From Anaerovorax odorimutans (GTDB lineage Bacteria; Bacillota; Clostridia; Peptostreptococcales; Anaerovoracaceae), in assembly GCF_024459955.1 (NCBI RefSeq), contig NZ_JANFXK010000001.1:124001-188000 (forward strand): DNA of 64,000 nt. Direction: 5' to 3'. Within the stretch, counting starts at the first letter, position 1, and each line of letters starts with the position of its first letter. Shown here in pieces: positions 8,077 to 15,429 of this stretch. The notes under the pieces are model-generated. The model worked only from the letters and a program-made list of their open reading frames with translations, did no database searches and was not told the DNA's origin. Made by a program: the position numbers and the translations under genes.

Positions 8077-9708
8077 TCATTTGCTTCTCAGTTTATTGAC
8101 CAGAGGCAGCTGCTTCAGCTCTTCCTCATTGAGAATCTTCATGCTCAGCACCGCAATTGCATATATAACGACAGCAAACAGAATCGCGGCCAGCAGGGCA
8201 ATCCGGTTGGACTGGGTGAGTTGAAAAACCAAAAGATAACAGGCTGCCGACACTGCTGCCATAATCAGACAGGCTGCTGCCGGTTTGAGAAAATATTTTT
8301 TCAGCTCCAGAGGAAGCGAAAGTTCTTTTTTCAGGCTTCTGTAGCAGATCGTACATGCCAGACCGTGGCACACCACAGAACTGATCGCTGCCCCGTAAAT
8401 GTTGATGCCCGTTATGGGAATCAGGGTCAGATTCAGAGCAATCTTTACCAAAACTCCGATCATCAGCGCTTTTGCCGGCACCAGCACTTTGCCCAGGCCC
8501 TGCAGACTTCCGCACAGCGTTTGGTCCATCGCTGCAAAGGCCATCCCTGCCGCGCTGATTTGCAGCAGCTGCCAGCCATCGGGAGCACCGGGGTAAATCA
8601 TGAGAAAAATCGGTTTGGCAAAAAGAATCAGTCCTGTCATGCACGGCAGAATGATCAATATGGAGATCAGCATGGAAAAAGAAATCTTGGAATTGGCTTC
8701 CTGCCTGTCTCCCTTTGCGATCGCTGCCGATATGGTGGGGACTAAGACAGAGGCAAAGGCCACATTGAGAGCCAGCGGCAGATTGGTCAGCGGATCGCTT
8801 TTCGCCAGCATCCCGGCCAATTCCACTGCCTTGGAGTTGAGCTCCGCCGCGGTGGGGATTCCGACCTCACCGGGTATTCCAAAGGCAAAGGCTTTGGCAA
8901 TACCTCTGGTAATGGTAGCCGTATCGACAACTCTTCCGGCCGACATGATGATCGAACTGAAGGAAATGGGAATGGACATGAAAAGGATTGCCTTGGCATA
9001 ATGGAGAAACTCCCGTTTTCCCAGGGACATATCTGTTTCCATTCCTTCCAGAATACCGCTCCTTCTTCTCAGATAATAGCAGAGCAGATAGCCAAAGCTG
9101 AACAGTGTCGCCACTGAAGTCGCCAGATTGGCCCCGGCGGACATTACCTTAGCCGAATAAGCGGACAGGACCATGACAAATATAATTGTCATTGAAGACT
9201 TCAAAGCCTGCTCCAGCATCTGCGACCTGCCGGTGGGCGAAGCATTTCCCAGCCCCATGAAATAGCCCCGGATTACAGACGACAGGCAGACAAACAGAAT
9301 GGACGGTGCCAAGGCTTTCAGGGTGTACTGGACCCCATCCATTTTGATAACTGTCAGGGCGATAAAGTCTGCTCCCATATATAGAAGGCAGGAACAGACC
9401 AGCCCGATTCCCAGAAAGAGCCACAGGGCGGTACGGAAAATCATATGGGCCCTGGCCCGGTCGCCCCTGGCCGCCGCGCCTGCGGTCAGCTTGGAAATTG
9501 CGTTGGGAATTCCCACGGAAGATATGGCAAGCAGCAGCGTGTAAAACTGGAATCCCGCGTTATAATAGCCGTTTCCGGCATCTCCGAAACCATCGATATT
9601 AGTGATTACAATCCGGTACAGAAAACCCAGCAGTTTAACGACAATCTGCGCGATGAGGATACTCATCACGCTGGACATAAATGAATGTTGTTTTTCAATT
9701 GCTTTCAT
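8077..9708 (-). CDS. SpoVB/MurJ-like polysaccharide flippase (MOP superfamily)
   Basis: A 543-residue membrane protein with about 14 hydrophobic segments. The N-terminal AQIVVKLLGFLYRIVITN and internal IPNAISKLTAGAAARGD, together with ISFSSIIMSAGRVVDTA, match the stage V sporulation protein B group, lipid-linked oligosaccharide flippases of the MOP superfamily. Whether it serves peptidoglycan (MurJ/Amj-like role), the spore cortex or another polymer is not decided by sequence. The barstar gene ends 5 bp upstream, so both may share a transcript. Start ATG at 9708 has only a weak GAG-type ribosome site. Confidence 0.85.
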   Translation of the reverse strand: MKAIEKQHSFMSSVMSILIAQIVVKLLGFLYRIVITNIDGFGDAGNGYYNAGFQFYTLLLAISSVGIPNAISKLTAGAAARGDRARAHMIFRTALWLFLGIGLVCSCLLYMGADFIALTVIKMDGVQYTLKALAPSILFVCLSSVIRGYFMGLGNASPTGRSQMLEQALKSSMTIIFVMVLSAYSAKVMSAGANLATSVATLFSFGYLLCYYLRRRSGILEGMETDMSLGKREFLHYAKAILFMSIPISFSSIIMSAGRVVDTATITRGIAKAFAFGIPGEVGIPTAAELNSKAVELAGMLAKSDPLTNLPLALNVAFASVLVPTISAAIAKGDRQEANSKISFSMLISILIILPCMTGLILFAKPIFLMIYPGAPDGWQLLQISAAGMAFAAMDQTLCGSLQGLGKVLVPAKALMIGVLVKIALNLTLIPITGINIYGAAISSVVCHGLACTICYRSLKKELSLPLELKKYFLKPAAACLIMAAVSAACYLLVFQLTQSNRIALLAAILFAVVIYAIAVLSMKILNEEELKQLPLVNKLRSK

Positions 9709-9713
9709 AATGT

Positions 9714-9956
9714 TTATCTCAATTCCAGCAGGAGGTATTCATTCTCCTGCGCCGCTTCCCGAAACACGGCCAAAAGCTCCTGCCCCACCAGCTGGCTGCC
9801 CTTGATATAAATCCTGCTTTCCTGGCCGATGTCCGTCAGACAATCGTAGAGCGCGTCCAGATTGCATCCGTAGTAATCGGGCAGATCCAGAGCCTTTTTC
9901 AGATATTGATGGAATTCACCGACCAGCTCTTTGCCTTCCAGATAAATTTCCCTCAT
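9714..9956 (-). CDS. Barstar-like ribonuclease inhibitor
   Basis: An 80-residue protein that matches barstar (about 90 residues) along its length: an initial beta strand, then YYGCNLDALYDCLTDIG, equivalent to the barstar region holding Asp35 and Asp39 that plug the barnase active site, and a C-terminal EYLLLELR strand. It sits 2 bp after the barnase-like gene, and its ribosome site GGAAGGAG lies inside the last codons of that gene, so inhibitor and toxin are translationally coupled. Role: protects the producer's cytoplasm from misdirected RNase. Confidence 0.92.
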   Translation of the reverse strand: MREIYLEGKELVGEFHQYLKKALDLPDYYGCNLDALYDCLTDIGQESRIYIKGSQLVGQELLAVFREAAQENEYLLLELR

Positions 9957-9958
9957 GG

Positions 9959-10411
9959 CTATTCTCCTTCCACCAGCTTAGTAAAGGTTTTGTAGTGATC
10001 TTCCGTGTAGTAGATATCACCGTCATCGCTGTACACAATTCGTTTGGCGCCCCGGCTTTCCGCTCCTCTAGTGTCAATGTCGCATTCCTTGTATTCGTCT
10101 TCCTCCGGCAGCACCTTTTCCCGATTGCCAAAGTGATCTCCGCCAATGCTCTTGCCCGGTGCGTAGGGTTCCAGAGAGCCGCCTTTCCAACCGAGCTTTT
10201 TGGCATCTTTTTTGGTGATATAATTCTGCGGCAGCTTTCCGTACTCCTGCAGGTATGCCGCCACTTCTTCCCTGGAGTCGTACTCCCCGCTTTCGCTGAC
10301 GGAAACAGCGGTCCCCTGGTCCTGCGTCTGTGACTGATCCTGCGTCTGGCATCCGGTCAGTATGGCGAAAGTCAGCAGCAAAGCCGCCAGAACTGAAATC
10401 CATTTTTTCAT
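9959..10411 (-). CDS. Barnase-like ribonuclease with lipoprotein signal
   Basis: A 150-residue guanyl-type ribonuclease. The N-terminus is a lipoprotein signal ending in the lipobox LTGC (Cys21). After a Gln/Thr/Ser linker, residues 44-147 align with barnase: YITKKDAKKLGW, YAPGKSIGGDHFGNRE, RIVYSDDGDIYYTEDHYKTF. The catalytic set is intact: Lys67 (barnase Lys27), Glu109 (Glu73), Arg124 (Arg87), His139 (His102). The start at 10411 follows AGGAGAAGG. Barnase itself is freely secreted; here the lipobox predicts membrane anchoring outside the cell, which is unusual and may point to contact-dependent or shed toxin. Barstar follows immediately. Confidence 0.93.
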   Translation of the reverse strand: MKKWISVLAALLLTFAILTGCQTQDQSQTQDQGTAVSVSESGEYDSREEVAAYLQEYGKLPQNYITKKDAKKLGWKGGSLEPYAPGKSIGGDHFGNREKVLPEEDEYKECDIDTRGAESRGAKRIVYSDDGDIYYTEDHYKTFTKLVEGE

Positions 10412-10516
10412 TGCTATCCTTCTCCTATCTATATTGTCTGCTGCTATTGTAACACATATCCCCCGGCGCTCCAAAAACAAAACTTCCCTCAACCTGTTCA
10501 GGCCGTTATTACGTAC

Positions 10517-10543
10517 AAAAAAACCGCGCTTACGCGGTTTTTT
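10517..10543 (-). terminator. Intrinsic terminator
   Basis: An 11-bp perfect stem (10518-10528 with 10533-10543, CCGCG core) with a 4-base loop and T-rich tail, just after the minus-strand gene ending at 10552. Confidence 0.85.
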
Positions 10544-10551
10544 CCTTATGT

Positions 10552-10863
10552 TTATTCCAGTATATCAATCAAATCGGGCAGCAATAATCTCAGATCGTTT
10601 AAAAGCGATTCCTTTTTTTCCCGCCTGACTTTCCGCCCGGATTCCCCCTCCAAATCCTTAATCCGCAGGAGGATCGTTTCCAGTTCTTTTCTCATATATT
10701 CTTTAACGATGCTTTTGACAAACTCCTCGTGACCGAGAAGCCGTTCTGCTTCTTCATCGGTCATATCCGTGTTCCAGCTTTTCAGATAGCGCCGTGCCAG
10801 CTCTTTCTGGCGGCTGCTTTTGCCGCAGCGCATCATCATTTCATCCATATCGTTAATATCCAA
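10552..10863 (-). CDS. Small charged helical protein, unknown
   Basis: A 103-residue protein that I do not recognise. It is rich in Lys, Arg, Glu and Leu, has no signal or membrane segment, and is probably all helical, with an amphipathic or coiled-coil stretch in the second half (EYMRKELETILLRIKDLEGE). The best start is TTG at 10863, behind GAGGGAAG; an ATG at 10848 is the alternative. It is a single-gene unit closed by the terminator at 10517-10543. The clear ribosome site and terminator support it as a real gene. Confidence 0.6.
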   Translation of the reverse strand: MDINDMDEMMMRCGKSSRQKELARRYLKSWNTDMTDEEAERLLGHEEFVKSIVKEYMRKELETILLRIKDLEGESGRKVRREKKESLLNDLRLLLPDLIDILE

Positions 10864-10977
10864 TGTATCTTCCCTCTTCGTCTGCTGATAATTCTATTAT
10901 AAGGAAAGATTTTACCAATGGATACCGGTAATGTTTGGAAATTTAATAAGGAGGATGAGAAATCCTAAGATCCTTTC

Positions 10978-11241
10978 TCACAGCCGGATGGATACGAAGG
11001 TGCCGTCGGCTGCTTCCACATGGACCAGTTCCAGTCCCTTGTACGGCCTCAGGCTGTCCCTGCACTCCTGCCAAAAAAAGCATATGGTTTCCTTGTTGAT
11101 CAACTCATCGTAAGGCGGCGCGGTCTTCTGCCGCATTTTCTCGAAGGCTGCCTCCGGTATGGCCCGCAGAGCAAAGCTCACCATTGACAGAGGCGCGGGC
11201 ATGGCGAAATTGACGCCCTCTGTCCGAATTCGAATCCACAT
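10978..11241 (-). CDS. Paralogous domain of the neighbouring SHOCT-like protein
   Basis: An 87-residue protein without a recognised family name. It resembles the C-terminal two thirds of the protein encoded just upstream (11254-11637): both begin with a strand followed by an F-x-x-P-x-x-x-V motif (NFAMPAPLSMVSFAL against NIQFPVGAVKKIL) and end with a near-identical strand (EAADGTFVSIRL against TAADGTIVRIYV). It lacks the N-terminal SHOCT-like helix pair. Start ATG at 11241 has AAAGGAGCGG upstream and lies 12 bp after the neighbour's stop, so it is the third gene of the DUF2089 operon. The 114 bp after it hold no gene. Confidence 0.65.
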   Translation of the reverse strand: MWIRIRTEGVNFAMPAPLSMVSFALRAIPEAAFEKMRQKTAPPYDELINKETICFFWQECRDSLRPYKGLELVHVEAADGTFVSIRL

Positions 11242-11253
11242 TATGCCGCTCCT

Positions 11254-11637
11254 TTATTTGTCCACGTAAATGCGCACGATCGTTCCGTCCGCAGCCGTTA
11301 CATTTACAAAGTCGCCTTCCACTTCGTCGTCCAGGCATTCGCAGACCGCGTCCATCATTGCGGAAAGATCCAGACCCTCCAGATCCTTGTCCGGAATCGG
11401 AAGCTTTCCTGTGGCCTTTAATATCTTCTTTACCGCCCCTACCGGAAATTGGATATTAACCTTATCCCCAGTCTCACTGTCTACAATGATGCGAAACATC
11501 TTTTTGTCATAATTGCTGTTCAGCGCTACTGCCGTCTCCTGCTCTTGCGCGCCGACAGCCTTCATTAATTCCGCCGCCTCTTCTGCTGTAATAGTGCCCT
11601 CTTCTACCATTTTCAATATTCTCAGTTTTTCGTCCAT
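11254..11637 (-). CDS. SHOCT-like domain protein (YvlB/LiaX N-terminal type)
   Basis: A 127-residue protein. Residues 1-28 (LRILKMVEEGTITAEEAAELM) form the SHOCT-like helix pair found at the N-termini of YvlB- and LiaX-type envelope-stress proteins. The rest is a small beta/alpha domain ending in FVNVTAADGTIVRIYVDK. The gene follows the DUF2089 gene by 21 bp and precedes the truncated paralog. The DUF2089 protein also ends with a SHOCT-like helix pair, so the three proteins may interact through them. Start has GAGAGGGGA upstream. A role in envelope stress signalling is inference from family context. Confidence 0.75.
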   Translation of the reverse strand: MDEKLRILKMVEEGTITAEEAAELMKAVGAQEQETAVALNSNYDKKMFRIIVDSETGDKVNIQFPVGAVKKILKATGKLPIPDKDLEGLDLSAMMDAVCECLDDEVEGDFVNVTAADGTIVRIYVDK

Positions 11638-11658
11638 TATGTTCCCCTCTCTTCCTCA

Positions 11659-12024
11659 TTACTTTAATCTTTCAATCGCCTCTGCTGCAGAAATCTCCCC
11701 CTGCTCCAGAGAGTTCAATACTGCCTCACGCCGTACTCGTTCCGCTTCCTTGTCCGTGTCACTCTCATAGCCCAGCTTTTTAATGATACCGTCCAGCTTT
11801 GCCCGGACCGTGGGATAAGAGATCTTTAATTCCTTTTCCACTTCCTTGATGTTCCCCCGGCAGCGGATAAAGGTTTCTGTAAAAAACAATTCTTCGCCGG
11901 AAAGATAATCAAATTTGCTCAGGGAAAAGTCATTTTCGATCACCGTGCCGCAGTCCCCGCACTTGAGCCGTGTAGCCCTCAGTTCACCTTTGCAGACAGG
12001 GCACTGGCTGATTACTTTATTCAT
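11659..12024 (-). CDS. DUF2089 family zinc-ribbon/HTH protein
   Basis: A 121-residue protein with an N-terminal zinc ribbon (CPVC...CGDCG, residues about 7-26), then a helix-turn-helix-like segment (FIRCRGNIKEVEKELKISYPTVRAKLDGIIKKLGY, described here by its ends at about residues 45-80), and a C-terminal SHOCT-like pair (LEQGEISAAEAIERL). This is the DUF2089 layout. It is probably a DNA-binding regulator of its own operon; this is inference from the HTH and gene order. The start at 12024 fits the family N-terminus; AGGGGGAAAA lies upstream. Confidence 0.85.
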   Translation of the reverse strand: MNKVISQCPVCKGELRATRLKCGDCGTVIENDFSLSKFDYLSGEELFFTETFIRCRGNIKEVEKELKISYPTVRAKLDGIIKKLGYESDTDKEAERVRREAVLNSLEQGEISAAEAIERLK

Positions 12025-12059
12025 TTCCCATTTTCCCCCTTTCGATATATCTACCATAC

Positions 12060-12226
12060 ACCTCTTCATTAAAAATGTCAATAATAAAATTAATATATTT
12101 AATTACTTTATTAATTTTATTAACTTTTTATTTAAATATTGTTTATTTCCAAATAAATTCATATAATGCTCGGTCTTCTACGGAAACGCTGCGCTCTCCC
12201 CGGTGTTTTTATTTGCGCCGCAGCCA
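12060..12226. other. AT-rich upstream region of the DUF2089 operon
   Basis: Positions about 12075-12165 are almost pure A/T with several TTAATTTTATTAA-like dyads. They lie directly upstream of the DUF2089 gene and are a likely regulator- or nucleoid-binding promoter region. No gene is seen here. Confidence 0.4.
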
Positions 12227-12279
12227 AAAACCAAAACGACCACGAATCGCTCCTGCTGGTTCATGGTCGTTTTGGTTTT
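12227..12279 (-). terminator. Terminator hairpin
   Basis: A 16-bp perfect stem (AAAACCAAAACGACCA, 12227-12242, with 12264-12279) and a 21-base loop follow the minus-strand gene ending at 12318. T-rich tracts occur within and after the stem on both strands, so it could act in both directions. Confidence 0.7.
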
Positions 12280-12317
12280 GTTCGTTGTACAATTTATTGT
12301 CAGAAATACATTTGCCA

Positions 12318-12545
12318 TTATTTCTTAAAGAGTCCGCCTAACTTATCCATGGCAGCATCTTTGATATCGCCCATATCCAGCTTGGCGGCTACGCCGTGAG
12401 CAATGGCCTTCACCTGCTCGTCAGGCAGATCCACCCCCAACAGCCCTTCTACGGCCTTCACCGGGTCTTCTTTCAGCCCTTTGTGAAACTCTTCATCGTT
12501 CTTCGCTTTGTCTACCAGTTCCTCAATTTTTTCTTTAATCTCCAT
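12318..12545 (-). CDS. Small acidic helical protein, Nif11/NHLP-leader-like
   Basis: A 75-residue protein. Its core, EFHKGLKEDPVKAVEGLLGV followed by a D-L-P-D-E-Q-V motif, resembles the Nif11/NHLP leader fold in which a helix, a D-P-x-x-A-V turn and a second helix recur. No modification enzyme is nearby and there is no double-Gly cleavage site or Cys/Ser/Thr-rich core, so it is not an obvious RiPP precursor. Similar short proteins are common in Clostridia, with no known role. A very strong ribosome site (AAGGAGGGCACC) suggests high expression. It is a single-gene unit with its own terminator. Confidence 0.65.
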   Translation of the reverse strand: MEIKEKIEELVDKAKNDEEFHKGLKEDPVKAVEGLLGVDLPDEQVKAIAHGVAAKLDMGDIKDAAMDKLGGLFKK

Positions 12546-12670
12546 GGTGCCCTCCTTGTTTCGAATTTATCTTCTTTAAGTTTAAACAAGGCTTAGGCAA
12601 AAGACAATGAATTTACAGGTTTCACTCTTTATTTACGAAACAAGGGCGGATTTCAGCAGGTCCGAAGCGC

Positions 12671-13483
12671 TTATTTTGAAATCCTGTCAGTCATATATTC
12701 TATGGCCGCACCGTCTGCTTGTCTGCGGTATCCGTCATCCCGAAAGCCATGGCTGGCACCGTCTATTTCAACGAGCCGGGCAGAATGGTATACGCCTGCT
12801 GTTTTCCGCGATAATTCCACCGGCACTGCTTTATCCTTCGTACCCTGAACGATCAAAACATCACCCTCGTATTTGGCGATCTCATGGAAAAGATCAAAAT
12901 CGCGGCCGCCCATGTTTATCATATATGGATAGAATAAAATCAAGCCTTTTATATCATCCTGCTTCTCTGGGGCAAGCAGCGCTGCCGCCTGTCCGCCCAG
13001 GCTTTTCCCCAGCAGGAATAGATTATTTTGGTCTGCGAAAGCATACGTTTTGATGCCTTCTAAAACAGCTCTCATATCGGCTGACTCTGTAAACACGGTC
13101 ATGTCCTCCATACTGCCGTCGCTTTTGCTGTCTTCCGATCCGCCGCAGAAATCAAAGGCATAGCTTGCGATCCCCGCCTTCGCGAAGGCTTTTGCATCCG
13201 TGGCAGAGTTGCGGTAAGTGCCTCCATATCCATGACCGATAATCACCGTGGGGTAATGCGTTTTATCTTCCGCAGGCAAATACAGCTGGCCGTATATGCT
13301 TTGGTTTTCCCGCTGAAAGGTCAATTCATATATCGTGTAATCTCTGGTTGTCTTCACGACATTCGCCTCTCCCAGCCCCAGGGCCTCCACCCTCTGCTGT
13401 CCGCTGCCGCCGCATCCGGTAAGACCTACCGCAATTAGCAGCAGACATAGCAGACATACGGCGCCCCATAATTTTCGCTTCAT
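12671..13483 (-). CDS. Alpha/beta hydrolase lipoprotein
   Basis: A 270-residue serine hydrolase. The signal peptide ends in the lipobox LTGC; the mature part has an oxyanion strand VIIGHGYGG, the nucleophile elbow GKSLGG, an acid in VQGTKDKAVP and the catalytic His in GASHGF, the complete triad of dienelactone-hydrolase/acyl-esterase-like enzymes. It would act outside the membrane. The start at 13483 is 2 bp after the flavodoxin stop, with GGAG inside the flavodoxin's last codons. Third gene of the cupin/flavodoxin/hydrolase operon. Substrate unknown. Confidence 0.85.
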   Translation of the reverse strand: MKRKLWGAVCLLCLLLIAVGLTGCGGSGQQRVEALGLGEANVVKTTRDYTIYELTFQRENQSIYGQLYLPAEDKTHYPTVIIGHGYGGTYRNSATDAKAFAKAGIASYAFDFCGGSEDSKSDGSMEDMTVFTESADMRAVLEGIKTYAFADQNNLFLLGKSLGGQAAALLAPEKQDDIKGLILFYPYMINMGGRDFDLFHEIAKYEGDVLIVQGTKDKAVPVELSRKTAGVYHSARLVEIDGASHGFRDDGYRRQADGAAIEYMTDRISK

Positions 13484-13485
13484 TT

Positions 13486-13968
13486 TTACAGCTCCAGTCT
13501 CTCTACCCATTCGGCAAGCCTTTCCCTTGTTACGTTGCTGTTCCAAAGTTTGCCCTCCCGCCATTTGGTCTGCGGGGAACAGGAAGGCTGCAGCTTTTTT
13601 CCGCAGCCGGTGATCCCGCTGCCGCCGGATGTGGCGAAGGGTACTATGGTTTTACTGGAAAAGTCATAGCTTTCCAGGAAGGTATTAATGATCGTCGGGG
13701 CCGTGTACCACCAGATGGGGAAACCCACAAAGACTACATCGTAGCTGTCCATACCCTGCACGCTGTCAAGAATTGCGGGTCTTGACGATGGATCGTTCAT
13801 CTCCACTGTGCTGCGGCTTTTTTTATCCATCCAGTCCAGGTCCGCAGCTGTATATGGCAGTTGCGGTTTGATTTCATAAAGATCCGCGCCCGCGGCCTCC
13901 GCCAGCTTTTCCGCTACTTTCCCTGTTACTCCGCTGCACGAAAAATATGCGACTAATTTTTTATTCAT
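13486..13968 (-). CDS. Flavodoxin
   Basis: A 160-residue flavodoxin of the FldA-like/Flavodoxin_4 type. The N-terminal [15 protein letters not shown] is the phosphate-binding loop for [25 protein letters not shown] gives the aromatic isoalloxazine loop (described at about residues 78-100), and the [13 protein letters not shown] segment is characteristic of this group. It probably supplies electrons to, or acts as a quinone/flavin reductase with, the other products of the operon. Start ATG at 13968 with GGGAGGAAA. Confidence 0.9.
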   Translation of the reverse strand: MNKKLVAYFSCSGVTGKVAEKLAEAAGADLYEIKPQLPYTAADLDWMDKKSRSTVEMNDPSSRPAILDSVQGMDSYDVVFVGFPIWWYTAPTIINTFLESYDFSSKTIVPFATSGGSGITGCGKKLQPSCSPQTKWREGKLWNSNVTRERLAEWVERLEL

Positions 13969-13996
13969 AGTATTTCCTCCCTATTGTTTTTTAGGC

Positions 13997-14749
13997 TTAC
14001 TTCAACGCTTTGTATTCATCATCGGTCACCGGCCCTACCCATTCATTGGAACCGCCTTCCGCCGGAACTTCGATCGCGATATGGGAAAACCAGCTGTCTT
14101 TGGCCGCACCGTGCCAGTGCTTGATCTCGGGCGCGATATTGACCACATCTCCCGGATGCAGCGCTCTAGCCGACTGTCCCCATTCCTGGTAATATCCTCT
14201 CCCCCCTGTCACCAGCAGAATCTGTCCGCCTTTATGATGGATGTGCCCCCAATTGCGGCACCCCGGCTCAAAAGTGACATGGGCTGCAGGAACGCCGTCT
14301 GTAGTCAGCATTTCCAGGTAACTCTGCCCGGTAAAGTATTTTGCGAAAGCATCGTTGGGTTTGCCAATGGGAAAGATGGAATCTTTGTCAAAGGCGGCTG
14401 CTTCTGCCTCACAGTCTGTCTCTTCTTCTTTCCAGATCTCCTTTGCCATATTAAAGGCGGCCCATGCCTTGGGCCAGCCGCTGTAAAAGGCCAGCTGTGT
14501 AAGCACTTCGGCAATTTCTTCCTTCGTGATGCCGTTCTCCTTTGCTTTGCTCATATGAAACCGGAGGGACGAATCCAAAATCCCACTGCTCATCAGCGCC
14601 GTCACGGTAATGAGGCTGCGGTCTCTGGGGGAAAGCTGCTGCTCTCTGGACCACACCTGCCCGAACAGCACGTCGTCGTTGAGTTCTGCGAATTTGGGAG
14701 CGAATTCTCCCAGCGCTTCGTGTCCTGCCGTTACTTTTTTATATGTCAT
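13997..14749 (-). CDS. Carboxymuconolactone decarboxylase-like / cupin fusion
   Basis: A 250-residue two-domain protein. Residues about 1-110 are a carboxymuconolactone decarboxylase (AhpD-like) domain, with SPRDRSLITVTAL, RFHMSKAKENGITKEEIAEVLTQ and WPKAWAAF landmarks. Residues about 130-245 form a cupin with metal-binding His in WGHIHHKGGQ and a second motif HPGDVVNIAPEIKHWHG. Such fusions are widespread in anaerobes beside flavodoxins and are often called cupin/CMD oxidoreductases; the reaction is unknown. First gene of a three-gene operon, downstream of the candidate attenuator at 14767-14862. AAAGGAGG lies directly before the start. Confidence 0.88.
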   Translation of the reverse strand: MTYKKVTAGHEALGEFAPKFAELNDDVLFGQVWSREQQLSPRDRSLITVTALMSSGILDSSLRFHMSKAKENGITKEEIAEVLTQLAFYSGWPKAWAAFNMAKEIWKEEETDCEAEAAAFDKDSIFPIGKPNDAFAKYFTGQSYLEMLTTDGVPAAHVTFEPGCRNWGHIHHKGGQILLVTGGRGYYQEWGQSARALHPGDVVNIAPEIKHWHGAAKDSWFSHIAIEVPAEGGSNEWVGPVTDDEYKALK

Positions 14750-14766
14750 AACAAATTTCCTCCTTT

Positions 14767-14862
14767 AAAAAAACGTGTGCATGACGGAATCAAAGATTCC
14801 TATGCACACATGTCGCCCGCAAGGGGCGACGCTTTGCAAGGTACGTTCTTTGAAACTCCGTC
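14767..14862 (-). promoter_or_regulatory. Candidate transcription attenuator in the cupin operon leader
   Basis: In the minus-strand RNA, a hairpin (GTGTGCAT 14809-14802, then GGAATC/GATTCC, closing ATGCACAC 14782-14775) is followed by seven U, a full intrinsic terminator, and then AAAGGAGG and the ATG. Upstream, 14862-14848 reads GACGGAGTTTCAAAG, which can pair with CTTTGATTCCGTC (14795-14783), breaking the terminator. A further GC-rich hairpin (14812-14830) lies between. This is the layout of a terminator/antiterminator switch; ligand and mechanism are unknown. An alternative is a small RNA ending here. Confidence 0.55.
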
Positions 14863-14893
14863 AACATCGCCAAAGGCGATATTTCCTACGTTA

Positions 14894-14938
14894 TAAAAAA
14901 TATAGGGGTTCCCTTCCAGGAACACCTATATTTTACTA
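14894..14938 (-). terminator. Terminator downstream of the MATE gene and repeat array
   Basis: A TAAAATATAGG / CCTATATTTT stem with an inner GTTCC/GGAAC stem and a run of T on the minus strand. It would end transcripts coming from the MATE exporter operon through the repeat array. Confidence 0.7.
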
Positions 14939-15089
14939 CCGGTCCATTGAAATATCCAATGCCTATATTACATTATCTGCAATGCTTTTTATCTATACCT
15001 TGTGTATTTCATGGGGAGTCAGGGCTTAGCCGTCCTGCCTTTAGCCGTGGAAACCGTCAACATCTTGCCAGCACCGGAGTAAGGAAGAA
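14939..15089. other. Non-coding spacer, no gene recognised
   Basis: No gene with a ribosome site is seen. A direct repeat of GGCTAA (in GGCTAAAGGCAGGACGGCTA on the minus strand, near 15025-15045) is the only visible structure. It lies between the terminator and the 72-bp array and may be part of the same element. Confidence 0.35.
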
Positions 15090-15377
15090 TATCAAAATAT
15101 GCGACTATATCAAGATTGAATGATACTTTCAGGAAAAAATGCGGTAAAATCCGCAAGGGATTATCAAAATCACATGGTAGAAGATGCGCCATTGATATTT
15201 AGCCGCTTTTATTTTCCCAAAGCACTATGAAACTATCAAAGTGATGATGCTGTTGCGCATCTATTGACATTTAAAGGTTTTTATTTCCCCGATCTCCTTT
15301 GAAAGTATCAAAATTATGGTGTTCTTTTGTACTTGTTGATATTTGAGGGGGAGACGAGAGTCGATAGAGTTACCGCA
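15090..15377. repeat. Degenerate 72-bp tandem repeat array (4 units)
   Basis: TATCAAA(A/G)T recurs at 15090, 15162, 15234 and 15306, exactly 72 bp apart. Units 2 and 3 also share, at equal offsets, ATTGA(T/C)ATTTA, CTTTTATTT(T/C)CCC-like T-rich and TATGAAA/TTTGAAA segments; units 1 and 4 are more diverged. In each unit TATCAA and the later TTGATA form an inverted pair about 30 bp apart. No frame is open across the units, so the array is non-coding. It lies 50 bp after the MATE stop. Nature unknown. Confidence 0.7.
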
Positions 15378-15429
15378 GCCCGCAAGGCGAGGTCCAGTGC
15401 CCTGTACGCCGAACGGCTGCCAACCGCAA

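Noticed and set aside
7948-8745. Plus-strand open frame opposite the SpoVB-like flippase
   Set aside because: Antisense shadow; rich in Gln/His/Cys as expected from reversed membrane-protein codons, without a ribosome site.
12318-12545. RiPP precursor peptide
   Set aside because: No core peptide after the leader-like part, no double-glycine site and no modification enzyme in the window.
15090-15377. CRISPR array
   Set aside because: The units are 72 bp, diverged throughout, with no constant repeat plus unique spacers and no cas genes nearby.
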